From: Acanthochromis polyacanthus
Taxonomy: Eukaryota > Chordata > Actinopteri > Pomacentridae
Direction: 5' to 3'
Length of the DNA stretch: 64,000 bases
NCBI RefSeq assembly: GCF_021347895.1
Contig: NC_067117.1
Location: 15,099,858-15,163,857, forward strand
Of the stretch, positions 51,933-64,000 are shown one piece after another. Position 1 is the first letter of the stretch, and the number at the start of each line of letters is the position of its first letter. The notes under the pieces are model-generated. The model did not search any database and was not told the DNA's origin. It was given only the letters and a program-made list of their open reading frames with translations. The translations under genes and the position numbers were made by a program.

Positions 51933-54900
51933 TAAAAACACATTAGCAATGTAATAGCAAGAAATGGCTCCACCTTTAGCTATAAATCATGTTTTCTTCC
52001 TCAGCCAAGAGTAAAAACCTTTTTTCCCCCCAAAATTTCATCATGTAATGGCGGTAGTCATGCAAAAAAAGTCTCCCACAGCTACTTAGCATGGCTGTAC
52101 TTTTGTATTTCGGCATACTTGTGTGGTGCTTTGAGCTAAATACGACTTGGTCACGATGCTAACATGCTGAGTTAAGCAGGTACACTTTTTGCTGCTTACA
52201 AAGTACAGTCAAATAATATTGGAATACCGTTACTTTTGCAGGTTGCTAATGGCTGTCATGATGATTAAAATCAAAAATGTCGATCTCACTATAGCAGGGA
52301 ATGGGGAAAATATCAAATGCCGCTCAGCCAAATCCAGCATCAGAGAGGAGTTTCAAGAAGAGATTCAACATCTGACAAGCAGTTTGTTAAAGCGGTGCAT
52401 TGACATTCTCGAGTAACTGACCAATGTGTTGGACAATGACTTTAACGTGGCTAAATCCGAAATGAATGAGACAGAAAAAATGAACCTTGACAACCAATAT
52501 CAGATAGAGAGTAACACGACTGCCACAGGGAAGTCTGTCTGACATCTCTGAAGTCAGTCAGGATCAACGACTGATCAGAACATCAGCTGGCAGGCAGTCA
52601 GATTTTTACTCAAGGACACTTTAAGAGAAAGAAATCTGCTGAAAACTGCACACATGTGGACACACACACCCCAACAGTACCCTGTTTCACATGAGGGTGA
52701 GGAGATTTGACAGAGCACATGACTACCTGAAGATCTCTGGGCACGTTCGAGGAATTTAACTGTTTTATTTACTAGTTCTATCACATCATCTGTGAGAGGG
52801 GCACTCTCATTGTTCACATGAGTTTACTACAACTTACTACTTACAGTTACCTTCACTTTTACTACAGTGTTTTGAAAAGGGCGAGTCTTTAGTTTGCAGG
52901 ATCGAGCTGCTTTTCTTTGCCATCAACACGTCACTTCATTCACTTCTGTTCTGCAACTCAAACAAATAACTGTGTCCTATAATGGCCGTGAGCGAGCATG
53001 CTTGAGAGAGTGGAGATAATCACTTCTAGGGTTCGACGCTGCAGGCCGAGTGTCTCTGCTGTTAATGTTGCCTCTCAGCTGACCTTCAAATGACCTGCAG
53101 AGCATTTGACGGCTCAGAGCAGAGGCCCCTTTGGCTGCGAACCAGTCGCTGGAGAGAAACAAGCACAGAATGAGAGAACAGAACGAAATGAGAAGCACCA
53201 AGAGAGCTGTTGCGGTGCAGAACAACAGTAAAACGGACAGAAAGAAGAAGCCATGATGAAAGACGAGCAAGGGAAGCAGCGAGGAGGAGAATGGCAAGTT
53301 TGGAAAAGAAGGATGAGAATGCTGAGTGCCAATGTTTGTTTATTTATTTAAATGATCAGGTTGTCTTGAGCGGAGCAGAGCATTAGAGGCTCAGCATTGA
53401 ATCATCAAGCTCATATGTTGCACCTCCAGCACTTTTACAGCACTCACCTCCTCCAGGCAGATCTCAGCTCTGATATCTCACAGGGTGCAGTGGAGATGAC
53501 TGCGGTGGGAACTGATTATGAATTAAATATGGAAAACTGGACATACAGGGAGCCACACACAGGATTACACACAAACTCAAAACTTTGATCCCTTTGACTT
53601 TGATTGTGTGACACATGCATCTATCTCTTGTTTCTCACATTTCTGTTGCATTTTTTTTTTTATTTGAGTTGATTGCCTTTTTGACGAGTGCACGTCTTAT
53701 CACCTGCCACATCACGCTGCTTTTCATTTCCTCTCCTTTTTATTGCTTTTCCTCTATCTGTGCGGCGTCTCTTCAACCCTTCTAGCACCATGCTGAGCGC
53801 CGGTATGTTATGTGCACCGATTGATTTTTGGGGCAGTTATTCTTTACTCTTTTGACTCTAAAATTCACAAACGGCAATCTCACACTGCTCGACACGAACA
53901 CCGGCGTTGTGTGTGACGAGGAGATACACTCACAAACACTTTCACACACTTAGGTGGGGCGAAGGACTTAAATCGGGCCAAAAGAAATTGGAGACATGGA
54001 TGTGCGCGCCGGGTGAAAAAGAGGTAGTGAAGAAGAAAAGAGAGTGACAGACATGGATCTGTCTCACCTGTAGCTTCTGCAGCCTTAAACCCACCTCCCC
54101 CCTACAGCCCCCTGTAACCATTTACACACAGCCTCCACCGGCTTTTTCACATCTTTAATTTCACCACTATTGTTGCGCCGGCCACAACACCCCGTTGTAT
54201 TGTCTTTTATACAGCCCCGATACAATGAAGCTGTTTTGGAGCCATTTTGTGTGCACACAGATCACTGCAGGCTTTTGCTGCTGCTACAACTCAATGGGCT
54301 GGTTTCCTTGACAGTTTAACCCCATCAGCCAATCACTTGCACAAGCAAACACACCTACATATACTCATATTTAAGACCAATGATTGACGCTTTAAGCAAA
54401 TAAAGGAAAGGATTCTGCACTGCAAAAAGTCGGAGTCTTATTTTGTCAAAACAATTCAAAATTTGAAAGTATGTAGAAATTTTGAAACTGCAAAGGAAGA
54501 TTAGAAGCACAAGTGAATGTTTTTGTGCATGTGCATTTGAAATAAACTGCAATTTAAAAAAAAACTATACATAAGAAAATAATTTGAGAAAATGCAAAAA
54601 ATCTATTTAAAAATGAAAAAAATTACAAATCTGCCATCACAAAATATCTATAATAAATGAAGTAATGTACCAACAAGAGTATTTGTGAAGGGATGATTTT
54701 TGCTTGGTTGCACATCTGACTAAACAGTGGATGTAACGGAGCCAGAATGGCCTTTAGTATTAAACCAGTCATAAATTTGCTCTTATTTCAGTCTAAACTA
54801 AGTACTACTGACACAGACTGAAATAAAATTAAAGAAGCCGAGGATTATTATGTTGAAAAGTTGAAATTGTGTTTGAAAAAGGCTGAAATAATTGTGTGTC

Positions 54901-57137
54901 ACTTGCAGAGAGAAAACCAATTGTCCAAAAGGAGCAATTTAATAAGATTTCAAGTATACAGTATATAGAGAGGATCTAATGGATGTTGAATGAAGTGTTA
55001 TTTATGGTGAAAGGAGGTAAGACCAGGTAAGTGAAGGATTTTAACAAGAAAAACAGAAAAGGAAGAAAATCACACATATATGTAATTAGTATTTTTTATA
55101 GAACTGACTCAGTAACAGCATGTATACTGTTTTTTATTTTTGACCTAATACATTTTGACAGAAACCTATCTATTCTCACTTTGTGTTCATCCAAGGTTTT
55201 TCTTCAAAGAAAAGGAAGTGTTTGTTTTTGGCTGGTGGAGAGCCAAGAAAGCGCAGAATTTACAGTGGACACGTACACTTTTTGATAACCATAACTAGGT
55301 GCTGTGAATGTTTAAAATATCCATAAGAAAAGCATTAGCTGCTGCAAGTGGATATAATTCAAGTGACTATTATATAAAAAATGATGTGAATTACAGTATG
55401 TTGTCTGTGGACATTATACAGATAGATTTCATACTAATATTTTACGACTCGCAGAAACACTCTTTGGCATTACATTCATCTCCAAATGGGACTTCTATTG
55501 CAACTTGGTGACATAAACATAATTTCAAGGACATAAAAAGGGGGCCCTGCCGGCAAAAAGAGCTACATTTGGATGATATCAGTAAATGAAATATCGGGAA
55601 GTTTCCCATTTCTTCCTCAATCTATCAAGCGCTCAGTGCAACTAAAACCTTTTCACATTCCTCTCCATTCAAGGCCTTCTTGGGGTTTGTTCTTCTGACC
55701 TGCTGATGAGCGAGGCTGATAGCATCCCGGCGGCCTCCCTCCACGCTGGGCCACCACACGAGCAGCGCAGGGTGGGGGTTTTTCAGGCTGGTTTTAGTAC
55801 AATGTGTTTACTGTGCCATTGTGAGGGTCCTGGAGCCAATGTAGGCCCAAGCTTAGCCAGTTACATCACTCTGAGCTCAAACACTTTGTCCTTTACAGTT
55901 ATAAACAATCACATCCAAATACGGAAGATATGCGAGAAAGAAGTCCTTTCACTGTTTTAATACAAGTCTCATAAGTGTGAGCTACATATTCAGTCTGAGA
56001 TTTTCACACAGTCAGTCTAACCGCACTGGAGTGTAAGGAAATCCATCTGTTGTCTCTAAACCGAACCTTTTGTGGAATAAACATGATCAAACCGCTCGCT
56101 TACACCTTGTCATTGTGCTGTTTATTGTCAGTTAAGAAAATACTTCCTTCATGAACCACTGCCCTGGGCCACATATGGGAACAATGCTGCTCAGATCGCT
56201 GTGACAACGCAGCCAAGGAGCTCCAGCACAATCGCTGTGGATTGAGTGACGCCGCGAGGTTATTAGTCCATGTTCTGAAACCTCACCCTGCTCAGCTTCT
56301 CCACTCCTCTCTACCTATAAATTACACCTTGTACTGTGCTGCGCTCCTGTTACACCTGCATCTCTTAGGTGCCTCAGATACCCTGTAAACCAGAGTTACT
56401 GTACCTTTGTTTGTCACAACAGCATATGTATTGCTTTCCGTTTAAAGGATTTATTCCTCTTGAACTCAGTATTAAATGCAAAGCAACAGTGGGAAAATAC
56501 AGAGATGGAAAACGTTTTTGGACATCCCATACATTTGCATGTATATTGCATTAAGAATCACTCTTGGGTCTGGTAATTTCTTTTAGTACAATCAGAGCCA
56601 TAATACTAAACAAATCCTAAAAAAAAGCCATTAAAAACTTTAAATTGATTGCTTCTATAAAAATAAGAAATTCTGAGTGTTGTGTCATTTTGGTAGAATT
56701 TAAGTTTATTAGTTTAAGATTTTCCCACAAATATTTCCTGATAATATTTGAGATTGTATAAAATTATAAGGGTGTCCTTAAACTTTTTCCCACCACTGTA
56801 TAAAATGCAGAATTTGTGTTTCTACAGAGTCTTTCATTAGAAGAGCAAGTGATTATGATTGTATGCTTACTGTACTTTCGTCACTAAAATCCATATTTAT
56901 TTATTTATTTAAGCAGATTTTTAAATGTTGTTAAAAAAAAGGAGGATATTCTACTTAATTCAAAGTATCAATCACTTGCTCCTCTTAAAAGCAAACAGCA
57001 TAAAAGCACCAATGGTCATCAGTCTTTAAAAGAGCTACTGCTACTTTTCCTTCAATACTTTGACATAATAATGTGTAAAAATACAACAATTTTTAAAGCA
57101 GCAATAGTTATTTTTTTGTCCATGTTGGTGGGATTGC

Positions 57138-57681
57138 TAGCCTAGCCGTGCTAGACCCAGGTCTGAAGACGCAAGGGTCTAGGAACTCTTGACAGGGAGG
57201 GAGGCGGGCTAAAAGGTTGTCTTTCAAATCACTCTGCAGCAATTGGGTAGGTATACAAGCAATCAGCGCAATGAATAGGCTGACGGAGTTCCTAGAGCGC
57301 CGGAAATCAGAGGATGCGGGAGTTCGGTGAAACGTCTTTCTTCTCAATGAAACACTTCAGTGCCGTCCTTTGTTTATCTTTCATGTTGAATTTTAGCTTC
57401 AAATCTTTAAGGGCTGTGGCCAAAGCTGAGTTGAAAGATAACTGTTTATTGTGCGCTGCCATCTTCTTGTCTATCCTTGTTTCTATGGTTGTTTCCGGTT
57501 GTTTCTGTCAGAATCGTCGCGCCTCTGTCGTCAGTTACGCCCGCCTTCTGACTCTACACTTCATGGTGATTCGTCGGCCAGTTTTAGGAGAATCCAACCT
57601 CGAGGCTTACCGAGGGTAACTAGACCGACCCTGGCAGAGAATTAAATTTGTTGCCGCGGGTTGTCTAGCACGGCTAGGCTA
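57138..57681. mobile_element. Complete MITE with 19-bp perfect TIRs and 9-bp target duplication
   Basis: Both ends carry TAGCCTAGCCGTGCTAGAC in inverted orientation (57138-57156 and 57663-57681). The identical 9 bp TGGGATTGC flank the element at 57129-57137 and 57682-57690. The interior has no transposase. A truncated, about 95 percent identical copy is at 3629-3880. The 9-bp duplication excludes Tc1 (TA) and Harbinger (3 bp) and is unusual for hAT (8 bp); Mutator-like or Merlin-like origins are possible. Confidence 0.92.
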
Positions 57682-58021
57682 TGGGATTGCAGTAAGCCAT
57701 AAATATAACATACAGAATTGTTGGCCTGTAGTTCTTAAGGGGGACATGTTAAACAATTGCAGCAACATGGAGTAATGTTTGTGTCCACGTAAAAAACACT
57801 AAGCCCAATATTCACTCTCATATCAGCTCTGTTTTTGGCCACCATTAACTCCTGAGGGAATAATAGATGCCAAAATGCTCCACTGTGTTGTCACTAGCTG
57901 TCACTGAGCTTTTTTTTTTTTGCCTAAAACTGCTTGCTGTTGCAGCTGAAAAACATGATGAGAGTTTGTAAAATGCATCACAGAGCTGAGGAGAACTGCA
58001 GTCATGTGATAATTATATATA

Positions 58022-58970
58022 GTGGAGTCCAAAAGTCTCAGACAACATTGAAAGTCTGGCAGATGTTCATATAAACTGGGAAATCGCAAAGATAAAATCA
58101 CAATAAGTTCGGACAAGTGTGATAAAGAGGAAATATTTAAGATTCTGCACTATTTCAAGGTTTTAACTACTTTGTACAAAAGGTCAGCTTTCATTTCCAC
58201 AGAAGCAGCGTTAAAAAAACAAAACAAAACACTTAGTCGACTCATCAGAGGCATATCCAAATAAATCAAGCCTGTTCACCTGCTATAAATATGTCTGTGC
58301 CTCAAGTTTTCAGCGGAATATTGCAGAATAAGTAGCACTGAGATAGCAGGAAACATGGAATCAGATCCAAGTGTCAAAAGTCAAATTGTTGTTGTGAGCA
58401 ATGAGGAGGCTTTCTCCACATCAAATCAGGACTAGAATAAAGGTTTCTAAGGAGGCAGTGCATGGAAATTAAAATCAGGAAGAACCATAGTGAGCTCATC
58501 ATCATTAATAAATAGAACTCCAATCGGTGAAAGTCCTGTAAAAAGACAAATGTCTAGCAGACCAAAAAAGTCCTATTCACAGATCGACTCAAGAGATTTA
58601 TGATAGCAACTGAAAGGTGTACATAAGAACACAAACAGGAGAGAAAATGACACCTGACAGCAGTTGATCCACAGAGGAAAACAGACTGGATGGTGGGAAT
58701 AATCATCTCATCCCAGCCCAAATGAACATTGTCGGGAGACATTCACAAGAAGATCTTTAAAGCTCTGTCACATCATGCTTGGGCAGCATTGACCTACCAT
58801 GTTCTGTGCAAATTTATGGAGCTAAAGTCACTTCAAAAGAGAGATTGTTTTCAGTATATTGATTTTAAAAAAAGATCTCAAAATCAGTGTTTTTTAGAGA
58901 TTGATTTTTTCAGTTCAGACCCCTAAAGGCAAAGAGATAGATGACCTTAAAACATGACAGAATATTATTC
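58022..58970 (+). pseudogene. Tc1-like element relic
   Basis: The left end AGTGGAGTCCAAAAGTCTCA resembles a Tc1-type terminal repeat. The following 900 bp, in order and with frameshifts and stops, resemble Tc1 transposase: a VKSQIVVVSNEEA helix-turn-helix piece, then RQMSSRPKKSYSQID. The C-terminal part is not clear. No right end with TA was verified. Confidence 0.5.
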
Positions 58971-61682
58971 AATGAATGCTGCTCTTTGGTTTTTGGAGAT
59001 TCATCTTTTCAAGTAAATGGTATCCTAAATTTCAAATGAATTTCACACTGTCATGTCTGTTCTGGATTTTTAGACTTTGCTATGTCTGTTATGATGAAGG
59101 AACGCACTTGTCTCATGCTGTTATGTGATGTTTTGTGGGTATAATAAAATCAATTAGTGTGGTTTTATGTTTAGTCACTAGGATATTCTTGTCCTCTTTA
59201 GTCCAACACTGTCAGAGCTTTATATTTGCCATGGCATCTTGATACCCCGTTCAAATCAATGTGAACTGCGTGCTAGCTGGGGCTTTTTTTGGGAGTTACA
59301 AACTTTCTAAGATCCAGCTTTGCCACTGTGTCACATTATTACATCACTGTACATGTCTATTCCATGTCTGTTACTGAAGCCCCTTGTAGTCTATTCTGGG
59401 CTTTTAAGGACTACATTACAATTAGACTATCCATCTCTCCCACCAACCACTACTGGAAGGCAGTCGAGGTCAATGTTTATCTCATTTTCCCCGCTGTTTA
59501 ATGTTTTAATATCTGCATGCAGTCTGTGTAAATGCAGTTGCAAATGGCATTTGGTGCTTATGAATGTGGCTCTCTGCGCAGGCGTTCGCAATGGCACTTA
59601 TAAACATCAGCTACGATATTTAAACATCTAATGCAGTTTATGAATGCCATTGGAAACGGCAGTCTCTATTTGATCTCGTTCAATGAGCTGCAATTTGTAA
59701 CACTGTTCAAAACATCAACACAGAACATGACACAGATGCATCATTGGCTCTCCAGATACGCCTGCTTTGATTTCACGTCCAGACTGAAACTCTGGTTTTT
59801 CTTCTTCAGGTTAGACAGACATGATCTGTTTTTTTTTTTTTTTTAAGGCAGAAACAAAGTTTTAGTTGGGGTTGTTGGTCACAATAATCCTGCTCCCAGC
59901 CACTGACATAAGTTCTTGGTGTACTTGACCAGTACAGGATTGGTGCTTCTTTTTTTCTTGTTAGTTCTTTGGCAAACAAAACACCAAACTCAACCCTACA
60001 ACTACCTCAGTGTAAGAGTATTTGAGGACTTTGTGTGTTCTGTGACATTACATCACCTTTCATTCTCCATTTGGTCCAGTCTTGATCTTTCTTGCACGGC
60101 AACTCTATTGTGTGAGTACACAGACTATATCACACACACACACACCTATGGCTGCAGGGTTGCTGAGGGTGTGTGTGTATGTGTGTGTGAATGTATGTGT
60201 GTCTCTATGTGTGTGTGTAGCGAACATGGTTCCGCAAATTTCTATAACAGGAAGCCAGGCTGGAGTCAGCCCACACACCAAGGATGCTGGGACAGCAGAG
60301 GCCCAACCGTGGGAGAGATGGGAGAGGTAAGAGGAAGTCAGCCTTGGCTCGCTAACTAACACTATTAACTGATACCGACCCGTCAGAGACACAACTAAAA
60401 CTCTGCAGAGGGCTTTGAATCCACTTGGGTGAAAAAGAGTGAAATGATTGACAGAGGACACACGTCCTCTATTTACACTAAACTCAGCTCCACCTGAGAC
60501 CACCTCATCTGTCTCTCAGCCCACTAATCCCTTAATGACAACCCACACAGTCAGCAGACGGAAAGAGAAGAACAGCGCTGTGAGGCCGATGAAAGAGTTT
60601 AGAGCTTTGAAAAACTTTGCAGCCATCGGGCATCAACAGCTTGGCCTGAGAGACCAGAACAGATCTGGCTGTGGAGGCTGCATAAAACAAACATCGAACC
60701 GAACATTCAAGATTGTTTAATATCCATGTTATGTGCATAAATCTCTAGACACGGAGACAAAGGGAGCTTTTACTGGTGTGTGTGTGATGTTTTTGCACAA
60801 AGCATGTGTGACTGTTTTGGACTGGTGTGTGTGTATGTGTTGTTCAGATTAATACTCCATTGTGAATGTAGCGGGAGGGCAGCAGAGGATCATGTGACAG
60901 AAGTCAGACTGAACCCGGCGCCTACACGCTTTCCAGGGGTCACAGAGGGGTCGTCGTGTGGCTACTGTGCCCACTGTCAAACACACACACACCATAAGTG
61001 TGCACAGAGACACTACAGTGCTTCAGCAGTACGGGACATTAAAAGCTACTTAGACACAAATTAAGATACACTGAAAAAAATGTCTCGAAGCTCATTTTCA
61101 CATGAACAAACGTTCATCATTTTTCATAACAGAGGTCATCCTGTTATCAGGACATGTTTCACCTTTGTTAGTCCCAAAAGTCTTCATCTCTGCCAAAAAT
61201 TATGTTATTACCTCTTCTCCCATGTTAATGTCTTCTGCTACTACTATGTCAACATGTTGTTCCTCCTTCTCTTCTCCTCCTTTTATTTTGTAACCCAAGA
61301 TTCCTGTGTTGTGTCCTTTCTGCATATTACGCACTCAGAAAAATAAAGGTGCTTCTTGGAATTAAAAACGGTTTTCTCAGTGATGCCATACATGGGGGGG
61401 GGGTCAAAATCTGGCAGCAAAATCTGCTAGAAAAAATGTTCAAATGCAGATAGTAATGATTTACTACTTTTTCAATCTCTTAATTTTAATATGTCTGTAA
61501 AATTCAGATGTGTTTGCCTGATATAAACACAGAAAAAGTTTATTAAATAATAGAATTAACTGTTCGAAAAATACAGATTATTACTATTTTTTGGTATTTA
61601 ATTTAGATACATGTGGGTGGGGCTTTCTGACCATTTTCTGATGTTTTATAGACAAAATGATGAACTTATAATGTAAATCATC

Positions 61683-62145
61683 TAGGGCTGGACCCGAATA
61701 TCCCGAATATCCCGAATATCCGAATATTCGTTGCTACGGCACTATCCGGATATTAATTTTGGTATCCGAATATTCGGAGCTCGTCTCTTCCCTGCGCCTT
61801 CCGCCCACTTCGGTTCATCCCGCCGTGTTCTTCGGCTCATTTCGGCTCCTCCATTCGTGTTTGTAAACACCACCCGAATGGCCGGGTGGCTGCCGACTCA
61901 GACGTCACGCTTCACTTCGTTGCATAAACACAAGACAAGATGCTGAAGACCGGCGTTTGGGAATTCTTCGGTTTAACTAAAGACTAAACGAGGGCAAAAT
62001 GTGGACCCGGGAGACCAGACGAACGGATCCGATTATTCGGGCGCCCCCCCTTCGGACGTTACGGGGCGGAACGAATATCCAGATATTCGTCTTTAAAAGG
62101 GCCCAAATATTCGGAGGCCAGAAACCACTATTCGGGCCAGCCCTA
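61683..62145 (+). mobile_element. hAT-type non-autonomous element with 8-bp target duplication and BED-finger start
   Basis: The ends are TAGGGCTGG...CCAGCCCTA with similar CCGAATA extensions, and the 8-bp duplications AAATCATC are exact (61675-61682 and 62146-62153). The interior is GC-rich and contains repeated CCGAATAT motifs. At 61940 the frame MLKTGVWEFFGLTKD looks like the beginning of a BED zinc-finger hAT transposase, followed at once by a stop. This points to an internal-deletion derivative of an autonomous element. Confidence 0.88.
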
Positions 62146-62689
62146 AAATCATCAATAGTTGCAGCTCTAATTTTATTCTATCACTTATATAAAATAGCTG
62201 CCCAAATTATGTAAATTACATGAAGAATCATCCCCTAAACAAAGAAGTTCTTCAGTTGCTGATGTTGCTTTTAAGAACCATTGAAGAACCTTTATTTTTC
62301 AGAGTAGAGCCATTAGTGACATCAGCCCAGTCCAGACGTAAAGAAAAGGAGATCAGGGGAAACGGACTTTGGGGAGATGATAGAGAACAAGTGAGATGGG
62401 AGAAAAACACCGTGTATGAGGCAGAGAGACATTAATAAGATAAAGAAGAGAGTGAGAGAGGAGGTGGATCAGGTTTCGGTATGTTTTCATGTTCTATCCT
62501 CCATTACAGTAATGTGTCGAGGCCACTTAACTAATGCATAAAAGTACAGTGATACCCACAATAAACAGCATTACACAATGAATTAGGGCATGAGAGGCAG
62601 AGAGGGCCGCTGAAAATTGTGGACTGTGCATACTTAACCCTCACCGCCTCCAAACACACACAGTAAGATGACTAACTTCATTACCCTCC

Positions 62690-63100
62690 CTTTTCCTCTT
62701 AGTGAGCACAGCGAATTGAAACCTAATTACCACACCAGAGCCAAATTAAAAGCTTTTCCTCTCAATGGCTGCAATCCATCTCCTGACAAATGAACAGCGC
62801 CACTTCCACTGTGTTAATGCTCGCCTTCTCTCCTCCCCGCATTCAAATATCTTCATTCATGCCACCGCGCTTCCTTTCAAATAACACAGAGGCAATAAGC
62901 TTTGATAGCAGCAGCACATTATCTCACTTACACTAATATCAATCACATTTCTAAGACAGAATATTGGGAGTGAAGAAAGAAAAAACAAATCTGCCAGATC
63001 ATATTTGTTATTCAATAGACTTGGTGTAATCATTTGTAAAACTTCCTTCCAACACCTCAATGAGAGATTACAGCCGTCCATTCTTAAGTCAGCTGTCATG
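62690..63100 (+). other. Higher-complexity non-coding block, possible conserved element
   Basis: It has balanced base composition with homeodomain-type CCTAATTACC and a TTGATAGCAGC GATA-like site, and lacks repeats and coding frames. Conserved non-coding DNA often looks like this, but no alignment was possible. Confidence 0.2.
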
Positions 63101-64000
63101 GCTGGTTGCTCATTACAGTATCTCTTCCTCCTTTTATTTTCATCACAAATGGTCTTCTGTCTGGTTGTTCTCAGTCGTATTCAGCTGCATATATCTGGCT
63201 CTCAGGCAGCAACTCAGAGTTTTCTATAGATCAACAGCCACAGTCTAAAAGCTAATGGGCGTGTTTGAAAATATTTCTTATTTAGAATTTTCTTCACATT
63301 GGTACTATGACAGAAGATTCTGATCAGATACAGAATTGTGTAAATGCCGTAAAACTAAACACTAACTGATGATTGAGTCATTCTTTTGTGTCGTTTTCAG
63401 TCACCGTGTGATTTTAGGGATGCAAATGTTGGTCCCGCACTATGCTCGGGAAAAACTTAGTTGGAAATTTTGTTTAGGTAATTATCTATGCAAAACCTTT
63501 TACAGGCTCATGTCTTTTTAGGTTACAGCTGACCACTGCTTCAGCTCAGCACATGTATTTGTGTTACGCAAGCAGAGTCAAAAATAGAGATCTCAGGCTG
63601 TTGTGAAGAATGGAGTTTTAGTCCGAGGAAGCAGCTTTAACAACACATGGAAAGTAGACTCAGAGACACAGTGAAGAGGAGCTCCGTAGGTTTAACTGGT
63701 TGAAACATCCAAATAGAGTCAATAGAAAAGAGTTTTCTGTTCATTATTGTGCTGTAAATAAGCAGTCATGCTTGTTCTTTTCTTTGAGAGAGATGCAGCT
63801 TCTCTCCCTATTGCAATAGATTAAAGTGCTTCTTGTATTTCTAAGGTTAATGGCAGCATTTGCACAACACGGGGCCAAATTAAATATCTCAAATATTGGA
63901 CAGACTTGAATGAAATTTCAATAAGATGTTATGTAAATGTTCCCAAAGAGTCTGGGGACTTTCGGACTTTTCCTGTGTAGAAGTCAAGCTTTTAATCAGT

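Larger units (their letters stand above)
44701..64000. other. 19-kb gene-free region downstream of gata2
   Basis: No exon could be recognised on either strand. Contents are two perfect or near-perfect hairpins (45747-45831 and 45989-46053), MITEs (47829-48178, 51695-51932, 57138-57681 and 61683-62145), a decayed SINE (49081-49450), a CA tract (50080-50169) and a Tc1 relic (58022-58970). The stretches 52500-56900 and 59200-61600 show nothing I can name. Confidence 0.55.

Noticed and set aside
57314..57619. 101-codon open frame with hydrophobic segments inside the MITE
   Set aside because: It lies inside the non-autonomous element and the related copy at 3629 does not preserve the frame.
59916..60503. 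147- and 132-codon open frames on opposite strands
   Set aside because: They include a CA/GT tract translation and have no recognisable motif, so are chance frames.

Overview
The window is nuclear DNA of a ray-finned fish, most likely a percomorph teleost. The genes have spliced vertebrate exons with GT/AG junctions. Long GT/CA microsatellites and fish-type DNA transposon relics and SINEs fill the rest. Three protein-coding genes can be supported.

Region 1 (1 to about 8.25 kb): the 5' part of rab7a on the minus strand. Three coding exons give residues 1-133 of the late-endosomal GTPase Rab7a; the last coding exons lie beyond the left edge. The long first intron carries several transposon relics: a Tc1-type element, a truncated MITE and a hairpin hAT element. 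The promoter and untranslated first exon are near 8.1-8.25 kb.

Region 2 (8.3-20.1 kb): a repeat-rich spacer, then a six-exon plus-strand gene (CDS 16258-19797, 423 aa). It encodes a secreted protein with a C-terminal fibrinogen-related domain, closest in appearance to fibroleukin (FGL2). A 66-base copy of the start of its exon 5 lies in intron 5.

Region 3 (20.1-35.8 kb): intergenic. It holds a tRNA-derived SINE, large GT tracts, a Tc1-like transposase relic, two weak exon-like open frames, a strong CTCF-like motif, and GATA-motif blocks near 33.3 and 33.9 kb that may be regulatory.

Region 4 (35.8-44.7 kb): a complete gata2 gene on the plus strand (probably gata2a). It has an untranslated first exon, five coding exons (458 aa), both GATA zinc fingers and a 3' UTR with a polyA signal. 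The intron between the two finger exons contains an E-box-like/8-bp/GATA composite followed by ETS and RUNX motifs. Its layout matches the mammalian GATA2 +9.5 kb (intronic) blood/endothelial enhancer.

Region 5 (44.7-64 kb): about 19 kb with no recognisable exon. It holds perfect hairpins, several MITEs (one with 9-bp target duplications, one hAT-type carrying a fragment of a BED-finger start), a Tc1 relic and microsatellites.

The divergent pair rab7a (minus) and gata2 (plus) matches the order and orientation of RAB7A and GATA2 in human 3q21. There RPN1 sits between them; here the fibrinogen-domain gene occupies that interval. All functional statements are inferences from sequence; no database search was run.
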